DNA of 64,000 bases from Chinchilla lanigera (taxonomy: Eukaryota; Chordata; Mammalia; Rodentia; Chinchillidae): assembly GCF_000276665.1 (NCBI RefSeq), contig NW_004955423.1, positions 4,464,413 through 4,528,412 on the forward strand, given 5' to 3'. This document shows, piece after piece, positions 44,630 through 56,585 of the stretch (position 1 is the first letter of the stretch; each line of letters opens with the position of its first letter). The position numbers and the translations under genes were made by a program. The notes under the pieces are model-generated. The model was not told where the DNA came from, ran no database searches, and worked only from the letters and a program-made list of their open reading frames with translations.

Positions 44630-44825
44630 CTCACAGTACCTCTTCAACATGTGTATGTCTGTTTACTTGTGTTTTTGTCTGTTTCCTGTATCACATGGTA
44701 AGCTTCCTAAGAAGCAAGAACTTTGTTTTTGCTCACTCTTCCTTCCCTCCCTCCCTCCCATTCCCTGGAACAACATCTTTTGTGTAAAACATACTCAATA
44801 AATGATTGCTGAACGAATGAAAAAC
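44630..44825 (+). mobile_element. L2 3' end fragment
   Basis: 'atcacatggtaagcttccta', 'agaagcaagaactttg', 'aacatactcaataaatgatt', 'gctgaacgaatgaa' fit the sense L2 end. A short (CCCT)n run lies at 44744-44758. Confidence 0.65.
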
Positions 44826-45259
44826 AAGTGTATACTGAATCTGAAATTCTCCCAGTTAAATGTGTAGCAGAAATACTTCTGTGACTGCCAGAATTTAGAA
44901 CATGTTACACTTAGTTTCTGGCAGAGAACCACCCAAACGTTTTTGCACCACTCTGTATTTTCACATGATACCTGTACTCTGTCAAAGGACAAAACAGAAG
45001 CAAAGAAGTCTGAGTTATTTGCATGGAGGCAGAAATGGAAAATTGTTTATCTTACTTGGTGAGTTAGGGGATGGAAGAAGAGGAATGGGGCAAGAGATAT
45101 TCTTGGCCTAATTTATTTTTAACCAGGGGCTCTTTCACCATATTATTAGCTGTATCTCCATCCTTTACTCGGTTGCCTACCTCAGTCACCGTCCAGGAAC
45201 CTAAGATGGAATAAAGACTCCAAGAAGGGAAGTCTGTTGGACAAGCAACAGTGATCCCC

Positions 45260-45650
45260 GAGAGCTTAGGTTAGCAAACAGCCAGTAACAAACAAGCAGA
45301 GCAAAAGGGGAGGGTGGTAATGGCAGGAAATTATGAGGGGATCAAACCAGCAGTAATGTTGAACAAAATAAAATATAGATAATAGCAAGGAGGGAGATTT
45401 TTTTTTTTTTAATGGGAAAGAGAACAAAAGGTGGAGGAGGGGGGAAGAGAAGGGAGAGAAAAGGATGAAAGAAAGAAGGAAAAAATGAAGTAGAGGTTTT
45501 GTAAATGGGAAGGAGATCAAAAGTTGGAAAGAGCCAAGGGGGAGGAATGAGGTGTAGGAGATATAAAAGAATTAAGAAGTGTTATGTACATATGCCAACA
45601 CTCCATAATAAAAGTAATCATTATGTACTAACTAAAAAATTCTAAATATG
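45260..45650 (+). mobile_element. LINE-1 3' UTR, sense
   Basis: The purine-rich tract with 'tatagataatagcaaggagg', 'gtaaatgggaaggagatcaa' and 'gttatgtacatatgccaaca' matches the reverse complement of the L1 3' UTR at 10230-10500. It is therefore the same L1 lineage in the other orientation. Confidence 0.7.
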
Positions 45651-45842
45651 TAATTCTGTATTCAAGAGCCAGAAAGCTAACCTAACGCTGTAACTAGCAT
45701 TACTCAGGACAGTTACTGAAGTTTGGGGCTTAGTTTTTCTAAAGAGGATTGTGAAAAAACATTGGTGAAAGGGGCACCTAACTCTACCCTTAGAAATATA
45801 CCCAAATTCTAAACCTTTTTTTCCTACTTTCTTTTTACTCCT

Positions 45843-45916
45843 TCAGTGCTGGGGATTGGACTGAGCCCAGTGCATGTAAGGCAACTGCTCTACCACGGAG
45901 CTACATCCCCAGCCTC
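45843..45916 (-). mobile_element. ID-type SINE, older form, antisense
   Basis: 'tcagtgctggggattggact', 'cagtgcatgtaaggcaactg', 'taccacggagctacatcccc'. Confidence 0.88.
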
Positions 45917-45924
45917 CAACCATC

Positions 45925-46715
45925 TCTGATCCATCTCTGCTACTACCTTGGTCCAAGCCATGATCATCTGCCAATTAGATTGCTGCAATAATCTCCTCAC
46001 TGATCTCTCTGCTTCCACTGAGCCCTGTAGACTCATCTCAAGTGAGCAGACAGAAGGACACTATTAAAATACTGGATTTCTCCTGTTTGAAACCCTCCAA
46101 TAACTCCATCCCCCTCAGGGGAAGAGCCAACATCTTTATAAAAATCCTCAAAGATTCTATGCTATCTCACTTCCATCCCTCCCTATTTTAGCTGTCTTCT
46201 GCTATTTCCCTTTGCTCTAGCCACACAGGTCCTTTTAGTAGTTTCTAGAACATCCCAAATTCACTACTGTCTTGGCGACGCTGCACTTGTAGCACTTCTA
46301 CCCAGAATTCTCCTCTTCCTAGTATCGGTGAGGCTCCAACCCTTTCTTCTTCAGGCCTTGTTGAAACTTACCCAGATTTCAACCACTTTTTTACCATCTC
46401 TGCCACCACTACTCTGGTTGAAGCTGTTACCACCACTCGTGGATAGTACTGCAAAGCCAATGAACTATGAAAACCTATGGTCCACACTCCTCTTCCTCCT
46501 GACTTACCTTATTTTCTACAGCTAAACACTTTTGAACATAGCACACAGGTTAGTTACTTACGTGTTTCTTTCTCTGCTTCTAGTGGAACATAAGTCCCAC
46601 ATAGGTAGAATTTTGCTGCCTGATTTGGAAACTGTTGTGGCCTTACTGTTTAGGAGATTGCCTGGCTCCTATCTGTCACACAATAGATACTTGTTTTGAA
46701 TGGAAGAATAAAGTA
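45925..46715 (+). mobile_element. L2 LINE, long 3' fragment
   Basis: 'ctaccttggtccaagccatg', 'attgctgcaataatctcctc', 'aaaccctccaataactccat', 'gctctagccacacaggtcc', 'cttctacccagaattctcct' and a tail 'acacaatagatacttgtttt' follow the sense L2 order over about 800 bp. Confidence 0.75.
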
Positions 46716-47244
46716 GTGGCAACAGAATCTATAGAGAAATGTTAAGTAAACTGAGATGAACAAAGGAACACGTAGGGCTAACAGATGAGTCAAGGGCCTG
46801 TAAGTACGAGGACAGACTGAAGCGCCGAACACAACAGACCTCCACTCAGTACCTGACAGCTGGGTACTGCATGAGATTTAAATGACTGTTGTTAAATGAC
46901 TTGAATAAAAGTTTCTAGCGCAAAACTTGTGGGTTGGTCATTCCACGGAGATATGAAAAACAAGACAGTAAATCATGCTTAGATGAGGAGGCTTCCAGGC
47001 TGCATGCTGAGAAAGCTCCCTACTATGCCACCAGGGGCCTACACGTTCTTCCAGGAGCCAGCATCACGGGCTGGAAAAAAGAACGTGCCATGTGTTTCCA
47101 AAGGGAAAACACATGCACTGGTTTCATTTAGAAACTGCAGACTGGAAAGCCTGCTGACAGAATGTGGGCTGAGCTTGCATCCTGAAATTTACTAAAGAAC
47201 ACCTAGGGGACAGGGCATAAAATCCAGGGCAGGTAGAGGATCGT
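46716..47244. other. Unassigned intronic sequence
   Basis: Nothing recognisable. Confidence 0.5.
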
Positions 47245-47395
47245 AGCTCTCAGCCTTGGTTGCAGGCTGGAATCACCTGGAAAGCTTTAAAATTATGGAT
47301 GCCTGGATTCAGTTAAATCAAGAGTCCCTAGGGTGGGACCTACGCATGATTTTTTTTAAAAGGTCCTGGGGTGATTCCACTATACAGCTGAAGTT
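47245..47395 (+). mobile_element. MER5-type hAT DNA transposon
   Basis: 'gctctcagccttggttgcag', 'gctggaatcacctggaaagc' and 'tttaaaat' match a MER5 start ('cttggctgcacattggaatcacctgg' type); 'ggtcctggggtgattccact' is near its other end. Confidence 0.75.
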
Positions 47396-47554
47396 AAGAC
47401 TTGTTCTAGAAACATCAGTTTTTTTCTTCTAGTGGTATAAAGTAAAGCTATGAACCAAATGATGTCTTAGGGGAAAACCAGAGCTTTATCTGCCCCCACC
47501 AAAGGTAAAATTTGCTTACTTAGAATTATCTCAGTACTGTATGAATTCAACATT

Positions 47555-47593
47555 TATTCATTCATTCATTCATTCATTCATTCATTCATTCAT
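47555..47593 (+). repeat. (ATTC)n microsatellite
   Basis: Nearly ten uninterrupted tetranucleotide units, ending where an ID begins. Confidence 0.97.
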
Positions 47594-47594
47594 G

Positions 47595-47666
47595 GGACTG
47601 GGGGTGGAATCAAGGGCCATGCACATGCCAAACACATGCTAACACTGGGCTACACCTCCAGCCCCT
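47595..47666 (-). mobile_element. ID-type SINE, antisense, degraded
   Basis: 'gactgggggtggaatcaagg', 'gccatgcacatgccaaacac' and 'gctacacctccagcccc' are an eroded antisense ID. Confidence 0.75.
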
Positions 47667-47879
47667 GTATTTCAACATCGGATCTTTAGATAATATTCAC
47701 CTGCACACTCAGAACACCACATCAGGACCAAGAGGCCCACCCTCCCTGGGGAAGAGCACATTTGCCTGGATAACATTTGGAGGGTCTTAGGCCATAACGG
47801 CAATGTCTTACTTTGGAAGCCTGTGGCTGAGCATTTTTGTACGCAGTCCAAGATCAACACTTTCCTACCTGCTCTGTTC

Positions 47880-48060
47880 ATTCCCTTACTGCCTTGGGTT
47901 ATTTATGCTCTCATCTATTTCCCCTCCCACACTGTAAACTCTGTCAGGGCAGAGACTGGGTTGCTCATTCAGGCATGCTCCGCCCCTGACCTACTTGTCA
48001 GAAGTAACGGTTTTACATCACAGAGCTCTGCACACATAGCTGTGAGTTACTCCTTTGGAG
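47880..48060 (+). mobile_element. L2 3' end fragment
   Basis: 'ctgtaaactctgtcagggca', 'gagactgggttgctcattca' correspond to the L2 segment that reads 'gtaagctccatgagggcagg' in intact copies. Confidence 0.55.
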
Positions 48061-48239
48061 CATTTTCTGAATGTCGATGATGCTCGGAACGTTAGAACAG
48101 TAGTTTCCAATGTGATCCATGTTTATTTGGTCAGTGTTTTAGAGTAACAGTGAGTATTGCTCTTACTTTACAAAACTCTCGTTCTGTATAAAGGAAAGCC
48201 CCACAACATGAGCTAAGGTTTACAGTGTAGCTGATAGGT

Positions 48240-48425
48240 GGCAGTCACTTCCTATATATGATATTATTTAACTCCCAAATACCTGGGGCTTAAAGTACTA
48301 TACCCCCGTGTTTGCGGAAGAACTTGAGGCTTTGAAGTATCCTGCTGAAGTTTACACAATAATAAGTAGAAGGGCCAGAATGCGACCCAGGTAATCTATT
48401 TTTAGAGCCCATTATTCTAAATCAA
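48240..48425 (-). repeat. MIR SINE, antisense
   Basis: 'gaagaacttgaggctttgaa', 'gtatcctgctgaagtttaca', 'gaagggccagaatgcgaccc', 'tttttagagcccattattct' follow the antisense MIR core. Confidence 0.7.
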
Positions 48426-49975
48426 TAAACCAACATTCCATAGACAGCAGAAACAACAGAACTGAACTCTCAACTGAATTCCTTCCTGATTTAAGTTAGG
48501 AATTAGTTAACAATAAAAGGTGTTCTGTTTTACAGAGGGTTTTTTAAAAACTGTGAGTGATGTTACCTAAAATTTCCTATCAACTTACATTACAATATCA
48601 GACATACTTTTAAATGTGTATTATACTCCGTATATAATATAAACTCAGAAGTATTCTCTTTTAAATTTATTTGCTTTCCCACTGGCAAAATCTCCTAACT
48701 CTTTAGCTTTAAATGTTTCAGTTCTAGAGCCTCTTAGACACTTAATAACTTTACAGAATTTAAGGGGAAGACTCTACCTTTCGCTAATAGCTAAATGAGA
48801 GAACAGGTAGTTGATTTTCCTATCACAAAAAGGCCCGTTTTAGCATGTTGTATACGCATGTTTTCAATAAATGTTTTATACTTTATCACTTAGTATGAAA
48901 AATAATGATATTCTTATAGCAACTACTTAGTTTTGGAAAAAAGATGAAGAATTCCTTAATCTGGCTCCTAGGTAATCTTAGTATAAAAACAGTAATGATG
49001 CTTAAGTATAATCTTCCTAAAAATAAGGACACAGATGTGTGTTTTTAAGGCACAGTGGGCCCGCCACCTTCTCCATGTCCACTAAATGAAATATAGTAAC
49101 AAGCGAGATGCTGAGATATGCAGATCAACTACTGGAAAACCTTATTAACGAGGTTAAGAATTTCCTCATCTTTTTCAGATTACACTATAAAAACCAATAT
49201 ATTTAAAAACAGGCTTCGTTCCAGGTTTCCAAGCAAACACATCCAAATAGATTAACATATTGGAGTCCTAGGCTGTTTTCAAATGCTATACTTAACACTG
49301 CTTATGATGTCACGTGAGTCATTTTGATTCAGTGAATGACTGAGTGAATTGATTCATTGAATATGTCAACAGGAAGAGGTCTGGCAAAAACATGAAATTC
49401 TGAGCAAACTAATACTGAGACTCAAGCAACTCCATTACCAGAAATGTTAGTTAAACCAAATATAGTGTGGCCAGGGAACATCAAGGAAAACCACTGTTTT
49501 CAAGATGTGTGGTTTCCTCATATAAGGGATCTATTATGCTCTTATTTGCATGTGCCACAGAGGGGCTTTGGAAACTATAGTACGTTTCAATTAAAAAAAA
49601 AAAAAAAAAAACTCAGCCTAGCTGAATAAATGTAAAGATACTCTTAGTTATAAACATACATTCCTGAGATTCTCTAGAAATACATCTGCTGCCTGACATT
49701 AATAACATACCTCAGTACCTCATCTAAAACATTTTTGGTTTACAAAGTATTCTCATATGATATAGTCCTTTGCCCATAGCCCTAATTTGGGTCTAAACTC
49801 TTTTTCCCTTCTATTGAAGAAAAGGTTCCTTGAACATTTTGCAGAAATAAATTGCTATCGTACTATGCATCTTCTAACCACAATGGCCACTATTTACTGG
49901 GCTCATAACTCCAGTTAGGCAGACCATTCATGAAGACATGATATGCTTCTACTTAGGACACCAAACTGTATTAAT
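48426..49975. other. Unassigned intronic sequence
   Basis: 1.5 kb with only an A run at 49592-49611; nothing else is recognisable. Confidence 0.5.
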
Positions 49976-49980
49976 AGCAT

Positions 49981-50130
49981 TTTTTTTTGTTTTTTTGAGA
50001 CAGAGTTTCGCTATGCAGTTCAGGCTGCCTTTGAGCTCACTTCGTAGGCCAGGCTGGTCTCAAACTTCTAACAATCCTGCCTCAGCCTCGCCAGTGCTCT
50101 GATTACAGGCATGCAGCCACCACAACCAGC
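49981..50130 (-). mobile_element. B1 SINE, antisense
   Basis: 'ttttttgagacagagtttcg', a doubled 'caggctg' segment, 'ctcgccagtgctctgattac' and 'aggcatgcagccaccacaac'. Flanks 'taatagcattttt' and 'taacagcattttt' form a target duplication. Confidence 0.9.
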
Positions 50131-50439
50131 TTAACAGCATTTTTATACAAAACTCAAAAGGTAATTTTTGTAAATTCTCTTCCCTATGAACTGAATACAG
50201 CTGTACATACAGGTGATACGAAGGCCTCCATCTAAAACAATATATGCCAACAGCAAAACTAATAAAAATACTCCTGTTATTACCTTGTATGTATGTTACT
50301 TCAGTGAACATCTGTATTCCCAGAACTGTAAGTTTAAACATAAACAGTCACATTAATCTAAAAAAATAAAAATACATGTAAGTCGTCCCTCTCTCATCAT
50401 TTTGTATAATATAATGCGGTGATCACTATGTAAATTTTA

Positions 50440-50560
50440 CATCCAGAAGAGCTGAGGTTTTCAACCTAGTTCTATGGCTACCAGCTGCTGACCTTAAGCA
50501 GATTTTTTAACCTCTTTAAATGATGCATACTTAGAAAAGTACCTAGCAATAAATATAACA
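50440..50560 (+). repeat. MIR SINE fragment
   Basis: 'cctagttctatggctaccag', 'ctgctgaccttaagcagatt', 'ttttaacctctttaaatgat', 'gtacctagcaataaata' are in MIR order. Confidence 0.6.
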
Positions 50561-52064
50561 ATGATCAATCTCATCATTTGCTTCAGAAAGTATTAGCTAG
50601 GTTTCTCTTTTGGGAATTTTGTGTATTCTAAAAAATCCAATTTACTGTGTATGCCTCTGTACCTGCTGCTGATAGAAAGTGCTTATAAGAACCCAAAAAT
50701 TATGATGTCCATGTCAAAATGTTTCATAATTTTTCCTCTTGTCTCAAGATAGCCCACTTTTGTCGTCAACCTTCTCAAATTCTATGTGTACCTGTCAAAC
50801 CCCAGAAAATATCAGTCTGTCCCAACCCAGAGGTTAGGCTTGTGCAATTCTCCAAGATTCCCCACATACTGTGCAACTCTTGCAGCCTGCTCGGCACCTA
50901 GCATCTCTGGAGCAGGATCCAAAGTTTTAAGAAAGCCTCAATAGCTAAGACCAATAATGATACAATCAACTGGACAGGTCCTTAAGAAAAGGAGTTCTTC
51001 ATAGGTGTTTATGGACTTGCAGGTGTGAAGCTCAAACCTCTTATGGGAAGGCTGTTCCTCTGCCCGCTGCACCCCAAACCTCGGCGGCCTTCCTGGGGCC
51101 TGCATGATGTCAGGGCTGTGCCTAAGGGAAGCAGCTGTGATCTGGAAGCTGAGTCGCCTGATCTCCAGGAAAAGTCACCGAAAGGGCCCTCAGCTGACTA
51201 TTGCCAGCAGTTCTCTTTGTGGCCTTCCATAAAAGATGTCAGGGTCAGGTGGGAGGACAGCGTATGGGCTTCCGTTATTTAGCCTTCCTTTCCCCTTTCC
51301 AAGATAACAGATTAGTACACGTTCCAGCCCCCTGCAGGTAGGTGTGGCCCTGTGCCTGGTCCTGGCCAGTGGAATATAAACAGAAAAGATGGATTCAACC
51401 CCAAATTGTGTCTTTAAAGGAAAGGAACTTGCCCTCCACATGCCCTTCTCTCCACTTCTGACACAGGAGGTAGTCTTAGGATTAACCAACCCCAATCACA
51501 CAAGTGAGAGGTATGCGCTAGCAATGGTGGAACATCAACATATAAGGAAGCCAAGTCCGCTGCACTGTGTGATTATGTGCAGGCTATTATGTGAGAGAAA
51601 GAAACTGTGTCCTTTACTGTTTAGGTTACCACTGTGTGTGGGTGTGCGTGGGGAGGAGACAAGGGAGTCCCTCTGACAGTGCATGAATGCACAATTTAAC
51701 TCTTCAGTCCCATGCGCAGGGCTTCTCCCGCTGGGTCAGGTGGATGCCTTCAAGTGGAGGAGGGGGTAGGTAGGAAGCCCCTGGATACACAGGGCATACT
51801 CTCCTGGCATACCGACTTTACTCAAAGATTTGGGATTTGTGTACACACATACACACACACACATTTTGGGTTGCACAAAGATAAAGATGATTTAGGTGGA
51901 TTTCAGAAGGCAATGAGATGCTAGGAGTCATATTCCTGTAGCAATGACAGTGGAAGCCCTACAACCAAAAGGTTGCTTATGACCTCATTGTGAAGCCCTT
52001 CAGTGGAATTGTGTTCCACAATTCACAAGGAATTTCCAAACAGCTCTTTTAAGCTTCAGCCTGA
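50561..52064. other. Unassigned intronic sequence
   Basis: Contains a short CA run at 51843-51864. GC content rises at 51020-51300, but I see no exon, domain or repeat. Confidence 0.45.
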
Positions 52065-52435
52065 TGCTACGGATCGAGTGTCTCTCCCGGAACTCATGCG
52101 GAAGGAAGAAAAACAACAACCAAAAAAGGTGGAACTTTTAAGAGGTGTTTAGGTCCTAAGGGCTTCATCTCATGAATGAATTAATGGCATCGTTATCTAC
52201 TGCCTTTTAAGTGTACTCTGTCACTCTTTCCCCGCTCCCGCCTCTCCTCTTAGCTAATCCGCCATCTGATTCCTTCCGCATTATGATGATGGAACACGAA
52301 GGCCTTGCCAGGTGCCAAAGACAATATCGGACATTCCAACTTCCAGACTGTGAGTCAATACTTTCTGGTCACTAAAACATCTCAGACCTGGTAGTATTCT
52401 GTTATAGCTTCCCCAAAGAAACCAAGACCTATAAC
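52065..52435 (+). mobile_element. MaLR-type LTR
   Basis: 'ggatcgagtgtctctcccgg', 'ggaacttttaagaggtgttt', 'aggtcctaagggcttc', then 'ctggtagtattctgttatag' and 'aaagaaaccaagacc' at the end, as in MT/MLT-type LTRs. Confidence 0.7.
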
Positions 52436-53230
52436 ACACAGTTATGGATCACCAGCCATGTGAAATGCCTCCAATCTGAAAGAAAGGTAGAAGAAAAATA
52501 CACAAAGAAGAAAAGGAAAATAAAAAAAAAAAAAAAGAAAACCAACCAACCAACTAAACAACAACAACAAAACAAAAGCAGGGGAAAATACAAAAGCAAA
52601 GAGCAAGAGTTTTAAGATCTCCAAATTCTCATTGATATTCTCAGAGAATTAACAGAAGATAATGTATGTACAAAATAAAACATTTCACAAAAGCTTAGGG
52701 TTAGAGGCTAATGTTGACAAAATTAACTTTCAGGTAGAATAAAAGGGAATTGGAGAAGGAAAACAGAAATATAGATTTCAGATCCAGCATTTCAAACAGA
52801 AATTTTATATGGAGTAAAAGAAGAAAATGGTGAAATTATCAAGGAAAGAGTATGAGAAATTTTTCCCAAACTAGGACACTCCTTATCCAGCAGCCTGACT
52901 ACAGTGTCCAGGGCGATGAATTCTGAAGACCGGTGCCACTGTGAAGTTTTAGAACACTAGGGGTGAAGGAAAGATCCCAAAGGCCGCTGGCAGGAGAGAT
53001 GGAGAGGAAAAGAGGGGGCATACAAAGAAATGAAAACCAGATCAGCATCAGACCTCTCCACAACAGCGCTGAAAGCTGGGACACGGTAAAGTTTTAAAAA
53101 TTTCTAGTGAAAGCAGCTGCCAGTTTGGAGCTCAATATCTGGCAAACTAACTGTCAAATATGACAGCAGAACAAATGCTATATTTTAGCTACTGTAGGAC
53201 ACAGGTAACTTTTATGCATTCTTTCCTTAA
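52436..53230 (+). mobile_element. Old LINE-1 (L1M/HAL1-type), sense
   Basis: 'tttcagatccagcatttcaa', 'gtgaaattatcaaggaaaga', 'cactgtgaagttttagaaca', 'ctaggggtgaaggaaagatc', 'tctggcaaactaactgtcaa' and 'atatgacagcagaacaaatg' follow ORF1-side L1M sequence. Frames are broken. The A-rich start at 52480-52600 holds (AACC)n and (CAA)n tracts. Confidence 0.7.
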
Positions 53231-53269
53231 AAAGCCCTGAAAGATATAACCCTGAATTTCAGATTTAAA

Positions 53270-54125
53270 TATCCAGCTTTTGATTTGAAATTTCCAACTG
53301 GGTGTTTTAATAGATATCTGAAAATTAACAAGTCCAAAATAAGTCTTCCTTTCAAATCTCTTATCTGCACAGTCTTTTACATTTCAGTAAACAGGAAACC
53401 CATCTGCGCAGTTCCTCGGTTCAAAGTCTTGGAGTCGATTTTGTCTTCTACCTCTCATATCCACACCTACCCTGCCAGCAAGACTTACTGGTTCAACCTG
53501 TAAAATACAGCTAGAAACGTGCCAGTTCTCAGTACCCCTACTGCACCCCAGTGACCCCAGCCTGTCACCTGCTTTACTGGAGCAGGTTACTAACTGGACT
53601 CTGTGCTTCGGGCATAAGTGAGATCAAAACTGTTTCCATAAAACACTAAACATGATCTGCCTTTTTGATTCATTTTCTGGTGAGTGCACGGTGAAGTCTC
53701 CCGGAGGTTACTGGAAAGCAGTAGTGAACAGAGAGAATGCAGACACTGAAGAGATGGCAAACACCAAACACTGCCACCTTCTCGCGCCTCTTACTTGTTT
53801 TGAAAAAGTCATTTTCACAAAATGTTATTTGCATTAACATTAGCACCTTCATTATTGTTATTCAAAATAAACTTATTGTTTTATATTTTTAATATGGTAA
53901 CAATCTATAGACATGACCTACATAAAATTCTTTTTAGTCTTTAATAATTTAAGATGGCAAAGGGCTGGAGACCAAACAGTGGGCTCAGATATGCTCTATT
54001 CTGTAGCCAGAGGGATTCCTTTAAAAGTTAAGTGGGATTAAACTTTCATTTGCTCAGGCCCTTCTGCTTGCTCATCTTGCTCAGAATACAGGTGGGCAAG
54101 ACACTTTTGAGCCCACCCCTCTTTC
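53270..54125 (+). mobile_element. L2 LINE fragment, first part
   Basis: 'tcaaagtcttggagtcgatt', 'ttgtcttctacctctcatat', 'cagcaagacttactggttca' and, at 54000, 'gtagccagagggattccttt' match L2 in order. A composite SINE separates it from 54360-54740. Confidence 0.6.
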
Positions 54126-54130
54126 TCTGA

Positions 54131-54325
54131 GCGCATACCTACAATCCCAGCTACTTGGGAGACTGAAACAGGAGGATTGTAAATTCACGTCCACCCTGGA
54201 CAACTAAGCAAGACCCAATCTCAAAAGTTAAAAAGGAATCTTAAAGGGCTGGGGACGTAACTAGTGGTTTGCCTAGCATGTTATGAGGCCCTGGGTTCAA
54301 TCTCCAGTGTCTCAAAAGAAAAACA
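54131..54325 (+). mobile_element. B1+ID composite SINE
   Basis: A B1 half ('gcgcatacctacaatcccag' .. 'aagacccaatctcaaaag') is followed by an ID half ('gggctggggacgtaactagt' .. 'ggccctgggttcaatctcca'). Confidence 0.85.
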
Positions 54326-54359
54326 AGTGACAAAACAAAACAAAACACAAATGAATTAC

Positions 54360-54740
54360 TGTTTTCCCATTCACTCAGTGCCCTCTGCGGACCGGTCCTC
54401 TTGCTGCTCCTCCACTGTACCAGGGAATGCTCTTTGCTTTTGTTTCCTGCTGCTTGGACGGTCTCCCTGGTCTGGCCTCCTCAGAGAGGGTAGCCGCCTC
54501 CTCTCCTCCAGGTCTTTGCCTCCTGAGCCCGATTTTTAATCACATCCCTTTCCAGACATTTACATCCTTGCAAGTATTTCCCTGTTCTCCTGTGACAATG
54601 CTGCCCCACATGTTTGCCACTTGTGTAGTTGTTTCCCCTGCATCCCGTCACAGAGTGAGCCCTCAGGAACAGTTGTTCTGTGTATCCTCTCAAAGGTTAG
54701 CGGATCTGGTGGTTAGCACGCAGCACAGTTAAATTATAAC
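54360..54740 (+). mobile_element. L2 LINE 3' region, second part
   Basis: 'cagggaatgctctttgcttt', 'ctcctctcctccaggtcttt', 'tttccctgttctcctgtgac' and 'cgtcacagagtgagccctca' follow the L2 3' region. Confidence 0.6.
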
Positions 54741-55340
54741 CACTTGGCTGATCTCGAGGGGTTATCTGGCTAACCTTTCAGGCAAGACCACACTAAACCC
54801 ACGGCACAGAGCTGCAATTCAGCCCTATTTTTAAATTCGCCCAAAGACTCAGTGTCTTTGAAAAGCTGTGTAAAGGGTGAGTTCTTGATGTCTGAAAGTT
54901 CTTTGTAACCACTGGAAACGCTTATAATGTAGGGCAAGCTTTTATTTCTTTTCAGAAGAGATGTACAACTGTTCTTCATACCCAATTCCTTTATACCCTT
55001 GCAAACAATAATTAAATTTTTCCTTGACCTTCATATCTTAGCTGAAATAACTCAGTTTCTTCTATTTTTTTACATAGACTGTTTTCTGTGCTAATCCTCT
55101 TGGTGATGGTCTTCTGATTCTTTTCCAAGTGTCTCATCTTGCTGTTTGTGTAGTCCTAAATTAAACAATCTGTAAGAGTATGGCATCCAAAGATTCCTTT
55201 AGTCTACTTTTCTTGTAATACTCCAGTGTATGCCTTTAAAATTCACTTGCTTATAAAAGAAAAATTGTCCCAAACATTTCTGTGTGATTTTACGTATAAC
55301 TTCCTCCATATAACTGATTCTCATGAACTTTAATGACACT
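54741..55340. other. Unassigned intronic sequence
   Basis: Nothing recognisable. Confidence 0.5.
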
Positions 55341-55355
55341 AAAATTTGTTTTGAG

Positions 55356-55485
55356 CTGGTCATGGTGGCGCACGCCTGTAATCCCAGCAGTTGGGAGGCT
55401 GAGGCAGGAGAATCGTTGAAAGTTTGAGGCCAGCCTGAACTACATAGTGAGACCTTGTCTCAAAAAAGACAAAATAAAATAAAAT
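55356..55485 (+). mobile_element. B1 SINE, complete, perfect target duplication
   Basis: 'gctggtcatggtggcgcacg', 'cctgtaatcccagcagttgg', 'gtttgaggccagcctgaact', 'agaccttgtctcaaaaaaga' and an (AAAAT)n tail. The 15-bp duplication aaaatttgttttgag lies at 55341-55355 and 55486-55500. Confidence 0.96.
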
Positions 55486-55646
55486 AAAATTTGTTTTGAG
55501 AAATTAGTTACAACCCATGCAGTGGACCAACTGTCATCCAAGTTTAAAGATTTTTAACCAAGTACTATTTTCTGTTGATGTCAAGTCTAATGATACTTTA
55601 ATCATTTGCATTTGCTATAAAATATCCTTACCAACAGCAAATATTT

Positions 55647-55730
55647 GGTTCTGGAGATGCAGTTAATGGGAGAGTGCTTCCTTAACATGTTTAAGGCCCT
55701 GAATTCAATCCCCACCCCCACCAAGAAAAG
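55647..55730 (+). mobile_element. ID-type SINE, diverged
   Basis: 'ggttctggagatgcagttaa', 'gcttccttaacatgtttaag', 'gccctgaattcaatccccac' and an A-rich tail. Confidence 0.75.
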
Positions 55731-56169
55731 AGCAAATTAATAGTGGTAGAAAGCTTTTCCCTTTAGATCAAGTTTGTGATAAAACTTTGATAGTTATTAA
55801 CAGTAAGTTGCCATTTTTAAAATTACAAGGATGAGGGATAGTAAATACATACGGCTGACAGTTCACATGTGGCATAAGTTATATATTCTTGAAAAATACT
55901 GTTTAAAAATATAAGAACAAGTGTTAGCAAGTGGACTGTACAAAAACAGGCTGCTGAGCAAATTACACGGGTCAAAGTTGTCAGTGCCTGTGTAAGGTCC
56001 TTTAGACGTCCCATGGAGGCTGGACTTCATAACATGGATGCCACTGAGATTCAGTTTCTCTTCCTGAGTCTTAGCTTCTTTGCTGATATATGGCAATCTG
56101 AGCACCTGAATGTCAAAATCTGGAGGCCCTTTGCAAGGTTTCCTTTTCCTCTGAGCTTAACATGATTTG
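55731..56169. other. Unassigned intronic sequence
   Basis: Nothing recognisable. Confidence 0.5.
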
Positions 56170-56174
56170 CTATC

Positions 56175-56580
56175 TGTCATGGTTTATGTACAGTTGCCCC
56201 CCACCAGGCCTCATGTGGTAATAGGTTGGACGTTTTCAGAAGTGGCTGGATCTGAAGTGTGTGATTGATGCTGGGATTAAGGGTGTGTGATTACTAAAGC
56301 AGTCCACCGATTGGTTTGGCAACACTCTAATACCAGTAGCCTGGATACACTATAGGGGACAGAAAGAGGCTTGTCTGCCCTTCCCTTGCTTGCTTTTGCT
56401 GTCTCCTGTTTGCCAGAAACTGGTTCACTCTGTGATTCCCCTCTGCTGAGCCATCCTGCCTTGGAGCCAGCTGATTATGGACTAAAACCTCTACAAACCG
56501 TGAGTTAAACAAACCCTTCCCCCTTTAACTTTGGGTGTCAGGTGTTTTATCTCAGCAGTGAGAGAAAAGTAACTAAGATA
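56175..56580 (+). mobile_element. MaLR (MT/ORR1-like) solo LTR
   Basis: It starts TGtcatggtttatgtacag, contains 'gaagtggctggatctgaagt' and 'ggactaaaacctctacaaac', and ends 'gagaaaagtaactaagata'. Flanks ctatc (56170-56174) and ccatc (56581-56585) look like a 5-bp duplication with one change. It is antisense to LRRC8C. Confidence 0.88.
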
Positions 56581-56585
56581 CCATC

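Noticed and set aside
47555..47593. CRISPR-like array
   Set aside because: It is an uninterrupted ATTC microsatellite with no spacers; no array with spacers was seen anywhere in the window.
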